A stretch of DNA of 64,000 nt from Cellvibrio sp. OA-2007 (GTDB lineage Bacteria > Pseudomonadota > Gammaproteobacteria > Pseudomonadales > Cellvibrionaceae), in NCBI RefSeq assembly GCF_000953825.1, contig NZ_BBUL01000020.1, forward strand, positions 248,001 through 312,000. Direction: 5' to 3'. How positions within the stretch are numbered: the first letter of the stretch is position 1; each line of letters opens with the position of its first letter. Below are positions 17,542-27,600 of this stretch, piece after piece. A model generated the notes under the pieces. That model was not told where the DNA came from, searched no databases, and saw nothing but the letters and a program-made list of their open reading frames with translations. The position numbers and the translations under genes were made by a program.

Positions 17542-19599
17542 TCAAACCTGTTCGGCTTTTTCGACTAGTAGCGAAATTTCTTTATCGATAGCTTCGCCGC
17601 TTTCGAGGAGGAGGGACATGCGCATTTCGAATTCATTTACGGCATTGTCAAGTACGACGGCACCTGGGCCTTTCAGTTCCAATAACCCGTAGGCGCGGCG
17701 CAACTCGCTAATAAAGTGATCGAATGTTTTGCGGTTTTCATCTATTTGAAATGCATAGCGTATGTTCAGGTTATTGAGCATTTCTTTGATTTGAATATTA
17801 ATTGCTGGTTCGTCTTGTTCTTTTTCTGAGATGTGTGAGTAGTGGGTTAAATCATTTAACCGCTCATTCGCTGCGGCAATGACCATTTGGAAATTGGTAT
17901 CTAACATTTCCACTGCGGGTTCTTGAGTTGTGTTATTTCGCAGTGCGCGAATATTGGTGTAATTGAATAGAATGCCATTGTCGAGATGTACTAACGGCTC
18001 CTGAGTATCGGGGTTAATCAATTGATGTCGTTCTTGGGTGTTGACTAAATGCTCGGGAGCATATTCGGTTTTACCTGCGCTGCAATCGATATAAAAACCA
18101 GCAGTCAGATTGAAGCGATCAATAAAATCCTGTAACAGCTGGGTCAGTTTATCAAAATCCTGACATTGCAGAAAATCTAACAGAATCATGTTGATGGCAT
18201 ATACATGCTGGTAGTTCATGGCGGTTTTTTGCAGTTCCTGTACCAGCATTTCTGCTTCTTCAAAGTTGGTTGATTGGGCTGCTTCAGTGTCCGGTAGCGT
18301 TTCGGTGGCGGGTGTTTGATTTAACTGCGAAGCTTGTTCTTGCAGGCGCGAATATAAACTGTCTACTTCTTCCTCCAGAATTACTATGCAACCCTGGCAC
18401 TCTTTAACAAGCCGCTCCAGCCGCTGTATTTCTTTTTCCTTTTCTTGATTGACTGTGTCAGAGTCTTCACTGTTGATAGAGTCTTTGATAATTGAAATCT
18501 CATTTTCAATTTTATTGACGGTGTTGTGTTGCAGTTTGTTGCTTTCTTGCAGATGTTTAATTTCCGCGATGATCGTATCTGGGTCATCCTGATTTTCAGG
18601 GGCGATTTTTTGCATTAAGTTGTCGTACAACGAATTTATGTCACCAGTGGGAGCATTGTCCCTGCGCATTAAGCCGTAGTTGGTAATTTGCAGTTTTGCT
18701 TCTTTAAGCTGTTGTTTTAAATCGCTGACATGGCGGTCAGATTTTAATAACTCAATTTCTAACAAGTTAACCTGACTTTCTATGCGTTTTTGTTGGGCAT
18801 TGTTCAATGAGGAAGGGGTGTTTTTGATTTCGTGGAGCAGTGCACGCAAATTGTGATTTTCTATTGAGTGGGCTTCACCAAATTTTTCAATGTAATGCTC
18901 GTTGAGCGGCAGTGAAAATGAGGCCTTGTTTGGCTCGGCGCTGGTAGCAGGAGCACTTTTTAATTTTTCCAGCGCACCTTGTAGGTGTTCAATCAGGCTG
19001 CTGTTTTTGGCGTTGAGGTGCTCCAAACTGTGTTGTTCATTGCGCAGATTTTCCAAGCGTTTTAACAGATGGGCATTTTTGGCTTGGTGGCGTTTTATTT
19101 CATCGTCGCGGCCGCGCAACTGCCGCTGTAAATCACTAATCGCTTTTTCCAGTTGGCTGGCGCTTTGATCGGTCCACTGCACTATGGGGGCCAGTCTCCG
19201 CTCCAGAGTGCCCCAGCCGGCATGAGTAATGCCGCGCTCTGCAAATACTTCTTGTTCTGCACTTAAATACAGGTGGCGCAAGGCGGCGATTTTGCCGCTG
19301 AATGGATGTTCTTTATCAAGACTGAGCAGGCTGCTACTGGTAAATTTTGTAAAACGTTCCTGTGAGTCGTTGAGCGTGTATGCAAAATAATCGGCAATGC
19401 CCGGTTGACTAGTCGGTGCGCGATTCTTGTCATAAAACGTATCGCCAGCTTTAGCGCCAGCGCCTTTTGTTCTCTCTAATAGCTTCTCGATAATTTTTTT
19501 CTGGCGCAGCAGGCGCCTGACTACAAACGCCAATAACACTGATAGCGCCAGCGTCAGCTCGCCCAAAATGATAGTGGATAGCGGAATATTAAAATCCAT
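17542..19599 (-). CDS. Large coiled-coil protein with N-terminal membrane anchor
   Basis: 685 residues from ATG 19599, which has AGGG eight bases upstream on the minus strand; the in-frame GTG at 19608 is less likely. One membrane helix lies at about residues 7-28 (IILGELTLALSVLLAFVV), followed by a short basic stretch. Long coiled coils cover about residues 150-235, 260-310 and 345-425 (Glu/Leu/Gln heptads). The C-terminal 230 residues are globular; part (DFLQCQDFDKLTQLLQDFIDRF..AGFYID) resembles a GAF-like sensor region. It is not recognised as a named family. The architecture suggests a cytoplasmic scaffold tethered to the inner membrane. It is divergent from the pectate lyase gene. Confidence 0.8.
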   Translation of the reverse strand: MDFNIPLSTIILGELTLALSVLLAFVVRRLLRQKKIIEKLLERTKGAGAKAGDTFYDKNRAPTSQPGIADYFAYTLNDSQERFTKFTSSSLLSLDKEHPFSGKIAALRHLYLSAEQEVFAERGITHAGWGTLERRLAPIVQWTDQSASQLEKAISDLQRQLRGRDDEIKRHQAKNAHLLKRLENLRNEQHSLEHLNAKNSSLIEHLQGALEKLKSAPATSAEPNKASFSLPLNEHYIEKFGEAHSIENHNLRALLHEIKNTPSSLNNAQQKRIESQVNLLEIELLKSDRHVSDLKQQLKEAKLQITNYGLMRRDNAPTGDINSLYDNLMQKIAPENQDDPDTIIAEIKHLQESNKLQHNTVNKIENEISIIKDSINSEDSDTVNQEKEKEIQRLERLVKECQGCIVILEEEVDSLYSRLQEQASQLNQTPATETLPDTEAAQSTNFEEAEMLVQELQKTAMNYQHVYAINMILLDFLQCQDFDKLTQLLQDFIDRFNLTAGFYIDCSAGKTEYAPEHLVNTQERHQLINPDTQEPLVHLDNGILFNYTNIRALRNNTTQEPAVEMLDTNFQMVIAAANERLNDLTHYSHISEKEQDEPAINIQIKEMLNNLNIRYAFQIDENRKTFDHFISELRRAYGLLELKGPGAVVLDNAVNEFEMRMSLLLESGEAIDKEISLLVEKAEQV

Positions 19600-19608
19600 A
19601 TGTTGCAC

Positions 19609-20231
19609 CCTAAGTGCCTTATCCCAATAGGTAGTTAATGGTGGTCATGACGCTAAATGGAAAACTCTTCTTTAGCATAGTTTCTACTGGTCGGAGATCA
19701 AATCCGGGTAGTTGAATGCAAAGTGAAGTGACGCTTTCCCTGACCGACTACTTGTGGCTGTTGCTGAACATTGCAAAAGAAAAATATAACGGTTACATGA
19801 ATTTATACGAAATAATGTAATCGTAATCATTGGTTATTTTGGAATTTCCATCACAATAAATGGCGAAAAACCCCTATTTTATGGTTGACCTGATTTTTTT
19901 GAGGGCGCACTATGTAAGTCCCTTAAGTGTACAAAGACTGTACAAACCCTTTAAAAACACAGCCTTCGGGCTTAGCTATAGGTTACTCGGGAATCCAACA
20001 ACAATAATCCCGGTCAGCCAAGGTGCTTTAAGCATCGCCAGAGTGTTACTTAATACCCACAATCATAAGTGCTGCGAATTTATTCAGCAGTCATTGCCTT
20101 TACCTTTTGCGGTAGGCCTATCGGTGTTTTCGGTCAAAGCCCCTTCAGCGGAGAACTGAAGGTAGTCGCGCCTGTGCGTGTGGCTTAAAAATCCGAATAA
20201 CAACGATATAGCTACGATCAAGGTAAAAACT
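19609..20231. promoter_or_regulatory. Long gene-free divergent region with structured leader upstream of the pectate lyase
   Basis: 623 bases without a convincing gene. It must hold the promoters of the minus-strand coiled-coil gene and the plus-strand pectate lyase gene. A near-palindrome GGTTACAT..ATGTAATC (19791-19822) could be an operator. The right half can fold: AGCC-TTCG-GGCT (19961-19972, a UUCG tetraloop), GGTGC-TTTAA-GCATC near 20025, TACC..GGTA (20101-20114), and CCTTCAG..CTGAAGG (20142-20162) enclosed by AAGCC/GGCTT (20137-20186). This looks like a structured 5' leader. No known riboswitch was identified with confidence. Confidence 0.45.
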
Positions 20232-23200
20232 ATGACATCTATGAAACTTTCCTGTCGTATTGGCCAGTATATGGCTTTTACAGCAGCGACCAGTGTGCTC
20301 GCCTGCGCGGTGCAGGCACAAACCCTCGGTTCCAACCTTGCCCTGACCGGCCCCAGTGCGGGCGCCGACGGCTCCGGTTTTAGCGATACCAAATTGGTGC
20401 GCGATGCCGATACCGCTACTTATACCGAAGCGAGCGGCACTTCCAACCAGCGTGTCTCAGTGAAATGGGGCAGTGAGGTGGCGTTTAATACGGTGGTGTT
20501 GCGCGAGTCTGGCAGCAAAGTCACCAGCTGGCAGCTAGTGAATAACGATACGGGCGATGTATTGGCCACCGGTACCGGCATAGGCGCCGCGCGCACGGTG
20601 AACCTGGGTTCAGTATCGATGAAAAAGCTGAACCTGATCGTCAGTGGCAGCTCGCCCTTGCGGATGGCGGAGATTGAAGTCTATAACGCGACTGGCGCCT
20701 CCAGCGTCGCTCCATCCAGTGCTCCCGCCTCAAGCAAACCGGCTTCTAGTATAGCTCCCATAGTGCAAACACAGGTGTACCAAGCAGAGAGCGGTAGTTT
20801 GTCGCAAGCGGCAGTGGAGTCCAATCACGCCGGTTACAACGGCAGTGGTTTTGTGAATTTCGATAATCTGGTCGGCAGTGCTATCCAGTGGACAGTAAAT
20901 CAAGCCAGCGCAGGCAATGCGACCCTGAGCTTCCGTTTTGCCAATGGCTCTACTACAAATCGCCCTATGTCGATCAGCGTGAATGGCACGGTGGTGAATT
21001 CAGCCTTGGCGTTTAATGGCACTGGCGCCTGGGCGACTTGGGCGACTCAAACCATGACCGCCTACCTGAATGCAGGCAACAATGTGATTCGCGCGGTATC
21101 GACTGCGAGTGATGGCGGCCCGAATCTGGATGAGCTGTCGGTAACCAGCACGCTGGTTGTGGCTTCTTCCAGCGCGCCTGCCTCTTCGGTAGCGCCCAGC
21201 AGTAAACCAGCTTCTTCAGTGGCACCGAGCAGTACGCCTGCTTCAAGCACTCCGGCATCATCGCTGGCGACTTCTAGCGCGCCATCGTCATACAACGGCG
21301 CAATTCGTCCGGCCAAGATGGAAGGTTTTGCGGCCTACGCCAATGTGACTGGCGGTACCGGTGGCAGTGTAGTGACTGTATCAACCGGTACCCAGCTAAA
21401 CGCTGCGCTCTGTGGCCGCAGCACCATGAGCGAACCTATAGTGATTCGTGTTAACGGCACGATTAACCACGGCAACACCACTTCGCAGGGCTGTAATACC
21501 CAGTCAGATGTGATTGAAATCAAGCAGATGAGCAACGTATCAATCATCGGTGTTGGTACTAACGCACTGTTTGATGAGATAGGCATTCATGTGCGCGATG
21601 CGTCCAATATCATCATTCAAAACGTGCACATCCGTAATGTTAAAAAGAGCGGTTCACCGACCTCTAACGGCGGCGATGCCATCGGCATGGAAACCAATGT
21701 GGATCGCGTTTGGATCGACCACAACTGGCTGGAAGCGTCGGGCGGTGAAAAAGACGGTTACGACTCGCTGCTGGATATGAAAGCCGGGGTGACCAACGTG
21801 ACTGTGTCCTACAACTTGTATAACGATTCCAGCCGCGCCGGTTTGATCGGTTCCAGTGATAGCGACAACAAAAATACCAACATCACCTTCCATCACAATT
21901 GGTACAAAAACATTGAACAGCGCACGCCGTTAATTCGCCATGCTCTGGTACATATGTACAACAACTATTGGTCTAACGATTCCATCGATTACATGTTCCA
22001 TGGGATCAACTCGCGCATGAACGCAAAGGCGTTGGTAGAGAGCAACTACTTCTACAACGCGAATAATCCGCTGATTGCCTCGGACGATTCATCAACCCCC
22101 GGCTGCTGGCAGACCAACAACGACAACACTGTGTTACCGGAAATCTATTACAGCCGCACCGTGGGCGATGGTGCCTTGGTAGTGCCTGCCGTGGTGAACG
22201 GTCAGTTGCAATCGACCTGTTCTGTCTCAGTGCCTTACAGCGTGCAAATGGATGCAGCCAACGATGTGCCAGCAATTGTGATGGCAAACGTGGGCGTGGG
22301 TAAAATCGGTGCCGTGAGCAACTCGTCTGCTCCCGCTTCCAGCAAGCCGGCATCCTCAGTACTAGCCAGCAGCAAGTCGTCTACTGCGCCTGGCAGTGTG
22401 CCAGCTTCCAGTACACCAGCGAGCCAAACACAGGTATACCAAGCGGAGAGCGCCAGCCTGTCGCAAGCGGCAGTAGAATCCAACCACACCGGTTTTAACG
22501 GCAGCGGTTTTGTGAACTTCGATAATCTGGTCGGCAGCTCTGCGCAATGGACCGTGAATCAGGCCAGCGCAGGTAATGTGACCCTGACATTCCGCTTTGC
22601 CAATGGCACCACCACTAATCGCCCTATGTCCATCAGCGTCAACGGCACGGTAGTGAATTCTGGCTTGGCCTTTAATGGCACAGGTGCCTGGGCAAGTTGG
22701 GCGGAGCAATCGTTCACCGCTTATCTGAATGCGGGCAGCAATGTAATTCGCGCTGTATCGACTAGCGGCGATGGCGGCCCCAATATCGACCAGCTGTCTG
22801 TCACCGGCGGCGCGGTTGTAGTGGGCTCCTCTAGCAGTCAGGCGTCAGTTGCACCGAGCAGTTCCAGTGTTGCATCCAGCCAATCAAGCAGCTCATCGTC
22901 AGTGATTGTGGATAACGGCACCATTAGCGCCGCCTGTATCCAATTGGCGACTAACCCCTCGGTTAACTGGCGCGATACTTCGCTCAAAACCGATCAAGAA
23001 ATCGTGTCCTGTCTGTCCAAAACCCTCGGCAAACCAGTGGGTTATGGTGAAAAAGCGCTGGGTGGATTTGACCCTAATGGCAACAGCAAACTCACTATCA
23101 TCACCAAAACCGGTGGCGTTTCGGTTGAACAACAATTGCTGAACGCACTGACCGACAATGCGCACAACTGGATTGTGTTCGACAAAATCCAATTCGCGCA

Positions 23201-24338
23201 GCCGTCTGAAATTGGCATGTATCGCACCTACTGTAACAACAGCACTGTGCAATCTTTGATGGGCATCACTGAAGCGCAATGCAACGATTACAGATCCTGG
23301 TGCAGCAGCAAAGGTATCAGTGGCGAAGCGGCGTGCCGCACCGAGTTCTTCAACAAAGCCATGAACCATAAAGATATTCCCATCCGTATCCCGGCGATTG
23401 GTTCTAACAAAACCCTCGACGGTCGCGGCAGCGAGGCTTACTTCCTGTTCAGCGGTTTTGCGATTGGTAAAGACAGCAGCGGCGCACCAACCCAAACCTC
23501 CGAGAGCGTGATCCTCACCCACTTGAAGTTCCAGGGCGCAGGCCACACCGAAGACCACTATGTTGACCCGGATATGATTCGCTCCACCGGCGCATCACAC
23601 GATATCTGGATTCACAAAAACACCTTCGATACCACCGGCGATTCCGCCTTTGATGTAAAAGTGGGCGCCTATGACATCACCATGTCATTCAACCGTTTAG
23701 TGAATGTGAAGCGCGCGGTGCTGCACGGCTCCAGCGACAGCCGCACCATCAATTCACAAATCACCACCACTATGCACAACAACGCGTTTGTCACTACTGA
23801 CGATAGCTACATGCTGTTGGGTAATACATTGCGTCGAGTACCTTTACTGCGCCGCGGTACCACTCATATGTTCAACAATGTGTTTGTGAATTATCGCAAT
23901 CAAATTTTGAGTTTGCGTGTCGGCGCCAGTGCCTTGATGGAAGACAGCGTGTTTGTGGTCAATGCAGTGCATCAGGAAAAGAGTTCAGTGGAAGCATCGC
24001 TGGCTGAAATCAGCAGCAACCTGTTCAAGGATATTAGCGACGGCAACTTCCGCAATGATCGCAACCTGCTCTGGTTCGGCAGCGCAACTTGTAACCTGAC
24101 CTCCAGCACTCAAACCGCGCTGACCGCCAGCAATGGTTCAGTCGCCAATCTGGCCAATAATTACAGCGCCGCCTCACGCGCTACTATCAACAGCTGGCGT
24201 TTTGCCGCCGGTCAGGAGTTAGTGGATTATGTGAGCGCAACCGCCGGTAAACACGGTCAGATCCCCTACAACTCACCACTCGCGGGTGACAAGTACTACG
24301 TGTTGGGTCTGGGCAAGGTGCCCTGCCAGACACGCTAA
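20232..24338 (+). CDS. Bimodular pectate lyase (F5/8C-CBM35-PL1-CBM35-PL1)
   Basis: 1368-residue secreted enzyme for breaking polygalacturonate by beta-elimination. The start ATG 20232 has AAGG eight bases upstream and a signal peptide cleaved near residue 29 (AVQAQ). Modules: discoidin-like F5/8C (32-156), Ser linker, CBM35 (181-307), Ser/Pro/Ala linker, PL1 lyase 1 (357-695, with VWIDHNW and QRTPLIR around R564), linker, second CBM35 (734-862), linker, PL1 lyase 2 (894-1368, with IWIHKN and RRVPLLRR around R1202). The Arg of RxPxxR is the expected catalytic base. The two CBM35 copies are near-duplicates at DNA level, while the two lyases are clearly different subtypes. CBM35 modules of this kind bind uronic-acid sugars. 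Serine linkers are typical of Cellvibrio and Saccharophagus enzymes. Confidence 0.95.
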   Translation: MTSMKLSCRIGQYMAFTAATSVLACAVQAQTLGSNLALTGPSAGADGSGFSDTKLVRDADTATYTEASGTSNQRVSVKWGSEVAFNTVVLRESGSKVTSWQLVNNDTGDVLATGTGIGAARTVNLGSVSMKKLNLIVSGSSPLRMAEIEVYNATGASSVAPSSAPASSKPASSIAPIVQTQVYQAESGSLSQAAVESNHAGYNGSGFVNFDNLVGSAIQWTVNQASAGNATLSFRFANGSTTNRPMSISVNGTVVNSALAFNGTGAWATWATQTMTAYLNAGNNVIRAVSTASDGGPNLDELSVTSTLVVASSSAPASSVAPSSKPASSVAPSSTPASSTPASSLATSSAPSSYNGAIRPAKMEGFAAYANVTGGTGGSVVTVSTGTQLNAALCGRSTMSEPIVIRVNGTINHGNTTSQGCNTQSDVIEIKQMSNVSIIGVGTNALFDEIGIHVRDASNIIIQNVHIRNVKKSGSPTSNGGDAIGMETNVDRVWIDHNWLEASGGEKDGYDSLLDMKAGVTNVTVSYNLYNDSSRAGLIGSSDSDNKNTNITFHHNWYKNIEQRTPLIRHALVHMYNNYWSNDSIDYMFHGINSRMNAKALVESNYFYNANNPLIASDDSSTPGCWQTNNDNTVLPEIYYSRTVGDGALVVPAVVNGQLQSTCSVSVPYSVQMDAANDVPAIVMANVGVGKIGAVSNSSAPASSKPASSVLASSKSSTAPGSVPASSTPASQTQVYQAESASLSQAAVESNHTGFNGSGFVNFDNLVGSSAQWTVNQASAGNVTLTFRFANGTTTNRPMSISVNGTVVNSGLAFNGTGAWASWAEQSFTAYLNAGSNVIRAVSTSGDGGPNIDQLSVTGGAVVVGSSSSQASVAPSSSSVASSQSSSSSSVIVDNGTISAACIQLATNPSVNWRDTSLKTDQEIVSCLSKTLGKPVGYGEKALGGFDPNGNSKLTIITKTGGVSVEQQLLNALTDNAHNWIVFDKIQFAQPSEIGMYRTYCNNSTVQSLMGITEAQCNDYRSWCSSKGISGEAACRTEFFNKAMNHKDIPIRIPAIGSNKTLDGRGSEAYFLFSGFAIGKDSSGAPTQTSESVILTHLKFQGAGHTEDHYVDPDMIRSTGASHDIWIHKNTFDTTGDSAFDVKVGAYDITMSFNRLVNVKRAVLHGSSDSRTINSQITTTMHNNAFVTTDDSYMLLGNTLRRVPLLRRGTTHMFNNVFVNYRNQILSLRVGASALMEDSVFVVNAVHQEKSSVEASLAEISSNLFKDISDGNFRNDRNLLWFGSATCNLTSSTQTALTASNGSVANLANNYSAASRATINSWRFAAGQELVDYVSATAGKHGQIPYNSPLAGDKYYVLGLGKVPCQTR
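20771..21150 (+). repeat. CBM35-coding repeat, copy 1
   Basis: This segment (starting CAGGTGTACCAAGCAGAGAG) and 22432-22815 are aligned copies with only scattered substitutions, many silent, and no shift of frame. They reflect an internal duplication of the CBM35 module within the pectate lyase gene. Confidence 0.9.
22432..22815 (+). repeat. CBM35-coding repeat, copy 2
   Basis: Second copy of the CBM35 module (starts CAGGTATACCAAGCGGAGAG), parallel to 20771-21150. High similarity between the copies makes this gene a possible site for recombination that would delete or multiply PL1 lyase 1. Confidence 0.9.
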
Positions 24339-24358
24339 GTCTTAACCCAAGAGCAAAC

Positions 24359-24393
24359 AAAAAGCCCCGGTGTTTTGCACTGGGGCTTTTTTA
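24359..24393 (+). terminator. Intrinsic terminator after the pectate lyase gene
   Basis: An 11-bp stem (AAGCCCCGGTG, with one mismatch to CACTGGGGCTT) and TTTTG loop is followed by TTTTTT, 21 bases after the stop. It is a textbook rho-independent terminator. Confidence 0.93.
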
Positions 24394-24616
24394 TAAGTGC
24401 TTTGCCATTAATTCCCTCTATGCATAAAGAATCGATATAGATAACTGCGTCACATTAAGTAGCGATTTCGTGGTTGCTTGCTAGGCTGGTAACTAGCAAT
24501 CGGGTTTATTAATCGGCTTGGTTATAACGATTTTTTCGTTTTTTGCGTATTTCAATGCCTGAACATCCAATCGCCGAACCCGACAGATTTCTTTAATTTA
24601 TCGCAGGGTAATTTTT

Positions 24617-27600
24617 ATGGCGTCATCCCCTTTGAAGCTTTTAGCTAAAGTGCCGGTGCTTGCAGGTTTGTTATTAACTGCACAGGCCGCTCTGGCGGGC
24701 ACGTTAACGGGTGTATCCGTAACTCCGGCAGATAACACTGCTGGCGCGACTACTAGCTACACATTTACCTACACGACCGAATCGAATTTGAATGCAGATA
24801 CTGCACTTTTTTACGTGACATTTCCGGCGGGCTTTTCGGTTGCCACCGGAGCATGTGATCGCATTACATCGTTTACATTGAACCCTGACCCGGGCGGGGC
24901 TATTTGCCGTGCATCCTACGGTAGTGGCGAAACGGTTGGTTTTGCGGTGAATACCGGGACTGGTGGTGGTGTCAGTGTGCCTGGTAGTACCCAAGTTACA
25001 GTAGTGGTTGGTGGAGTAACCAATCCAGCGACTCCAGGCGATTATGTATTTACTCCGGGCGGAGGAATAGGCTCAAGCACCGGGATTTATACTGCCGAGA
25101 TGGCGGATCCCATGTTCCCTTTCGAATTGGACGTTGCAGCTCAACAGACAGTGACTATAGGAACATCCAGTGCAGTCAATGGCGCCTGTGGTTCGGCGGT
25201 CGGTGGCGTATTTTCCACTGCGCCTGCCGCTGATTTGTGCGCCGCAGGTGCAGCAACGGCAGTTACATCAAACCCTACCACCTACACATGGGGTTGTAAT
25301 GGTACGGGCGGCGGCACCGACACAGCCGCTAATGCCTGTTCTGCCAATAAGGGCTACGACCTGATTTTAAGCATTAGCCCAAACAGTAGCGGTTCGGTGA
25401 GTTGCACCAATGATCCGGTGATTCACGGTGGCAATACTACCTGTACACCTACTGCCAGCCCCGGCTACAGTTTTAATAATTGGACGGGCGATTGTTCAGG
25501 TGCCACTTGTATTTTGAATAACGTCACTAGCAGTTTGAACCCGCAAGCTAATTTCACCCTTAACCAATATGCGATCACCACCGCGGTGAGCCCTGCACCT
25601 GCCGGTACCGCGACCTGCACTAGTAATCCGGTTGATCATGGTAGCGATACCAGCTGTACCTACACCACTAACCCCGGTTACACCTTTGCCAACTGGAGCG
25701 GCGACTGCACCGGTGCGACCTGTGATCTAAATGGTGTAACCGGCGCCAAGTCGGTAACGGCTAACTTTACTAGTCCAACGTTTAATATCACCGTTAACAC
25801 CTCAGGCTCAGGTACTGCCTCCTGCTCCCCTAACCCGGTAAATGGCGGTAGCAACAGCACTTGTACCGCGAGTGCTAACACGGGTTACAGCTTTACCGGT
25901 TGGAGCGGTGACTGCAGTGGCGGCAGCTGTGTACTGACCAGTGTTGCATCCGCTAAAACCGTAACCGCTAATTTCAGCCTGAACAGCTACAGCATTAGCG
26001 GTAGCGCCTCACCCTCAGCAGGGGGTAGTGTCAGTTGCGATGGCAGTGTCAGCCACGGCAGCAATGGCAGCTGCATCGCCACTGCCAATACCGGCTACAC
26101 CTTCAATGGTTGGACTGGCTGCCCCAGCGCCAGTGGCAATAATTGTAGTTTTACCAATGTCACTTCAAGTCAAAGTGTGACGGCGAATTTCACCATCAAC
26201 AGCTACAGCCTCACTGCTGTCGCCAACCCAATTGATGCGGGTTCTGTCACCTGTACCAGCCCGGTCAATCACGGCAATAGCGCAAGTTGTACGGCCAACC
26301 CTGCCGCGGGTTATCGCTTGAAAGAGTGGGCTGGTGCTTGTACTGGGAGCAGCTGTGCTATTGCCAGCGTGACGGCGAATTCATCGGTGACTGCCACTTT
26401 TGAGTTGCTGCCTACCTATAGCGTCAGCACTAGCGTATCGCCAGCTGGTGCCGGTTTTGTCACCTGCTCCAAGGACGTAATGGAAGGCGGCACAGCGACC
26501 TGCACGGCCAAGGCAAATGATGGCTATCGCTTTGCATCCTGGGGTGGAGATTGTGCAGCCGCTACCACCAGCACTTGCACAATGCAAAAACTAACCAGTA
26601 ACAAAACGGTCAGTGCAGCGTTTGATGTGGCATCTACCTTTACGATTACCGCATCCATGCAATCTATATTGGGCAACTCCACCAGCCTTCCGATCCTGGT
26701 GAATGGCGTGTCGATTGCCAGTCACCTTAGATGTTCGGCTAACCCGGTATCACTAGGGAAGACGGTAAGCTGTAGGTTTGAGGCAGACATACTCTCAAGG
26801 GATGTTACCTTCAAAGGTTGGGGTGGGGAGTGCACCAAGGTAGAGGGTCAGACTTGTATCATTGAAAACATGTCTACCGACAAACATCTCACCGTTTACA
26901 CGGGTATTCTGTACAACAGCAGAATTGTGATTACACCGGCAGGAGCGGGTAGTGTTTGGTGCGATAAAGATCTGCTAGGGATCTTCAGCGGAATCGACCA
27001 AAGCTATGTGCCACTCGTACAAGAACACTGCAAAGTCGTGCCCAATGTCGGCTACGAATTGGAGTCCATCACCGATCCAGCGCGTTGTGCCGGCGCGAGT
27101 TGTCCGGTGGCTAATGCCAATTTCAAACAGAAAAGCAATACGCCAGTTGTGACTTGTGAGAGTTGTAATGCCAGTACCACTGTGACTAACACCACAACCA
27201 CCGATACAGCGAGTAAAACCAGTGCACCTGATAATCAGGGCAATCGCACCCAGACCAATGTGGCCACCACCACCAACACACAGTCCGGAGTTGCGACTAC
27301 CAGCGTTACCGTAGGAGCGCAGTCCTCGGACGGCACACTTCAGCCCGGTGGTTCAGTATCAACCAATGACCTTAAGGCGCTAGTCACTGTAGGTGAGGGC
27401 TCTACAACCCTGTTAACCAACAACCCGGTTACCGGTAATTCCTCAAAAGTTGTAATAACCACATCAGGAACCACAATCTCGGCTTCTACTCCAAATAGCG
27501 CTGATTTCAACCTGGGTACTATGCCAGGGTCGAATATGTCGATCAATCAAACGACCCAAGGCACCGTGATACAAGTGGCGGACAGCGCGACAGGAACTAC

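Noticed and set aside
19961-20010. Resemblance to the c-di-GMP-I (GEMM) riboswitch core (CACAGCC-UUCG-GGCU)
   Set aside because: Only a short hairpin agrees; the conserved paired arms and the GGUUACC-type receptor segment do not line up.
19860-20159. 99-codon plus-strand frame in the pectate lyase leader
   Set aside because: No ribosome site, no recognisable protein features, and it overlaps predicted RNA hairpins; more likely leader RNA.
20700-22905. Repeated short serine-coding units as a possible CRISPR array
   Set aside because: They are in-frame Ser/Ala/Pro linkers of a secreted enzyme with no constant repeat and spacer structure.
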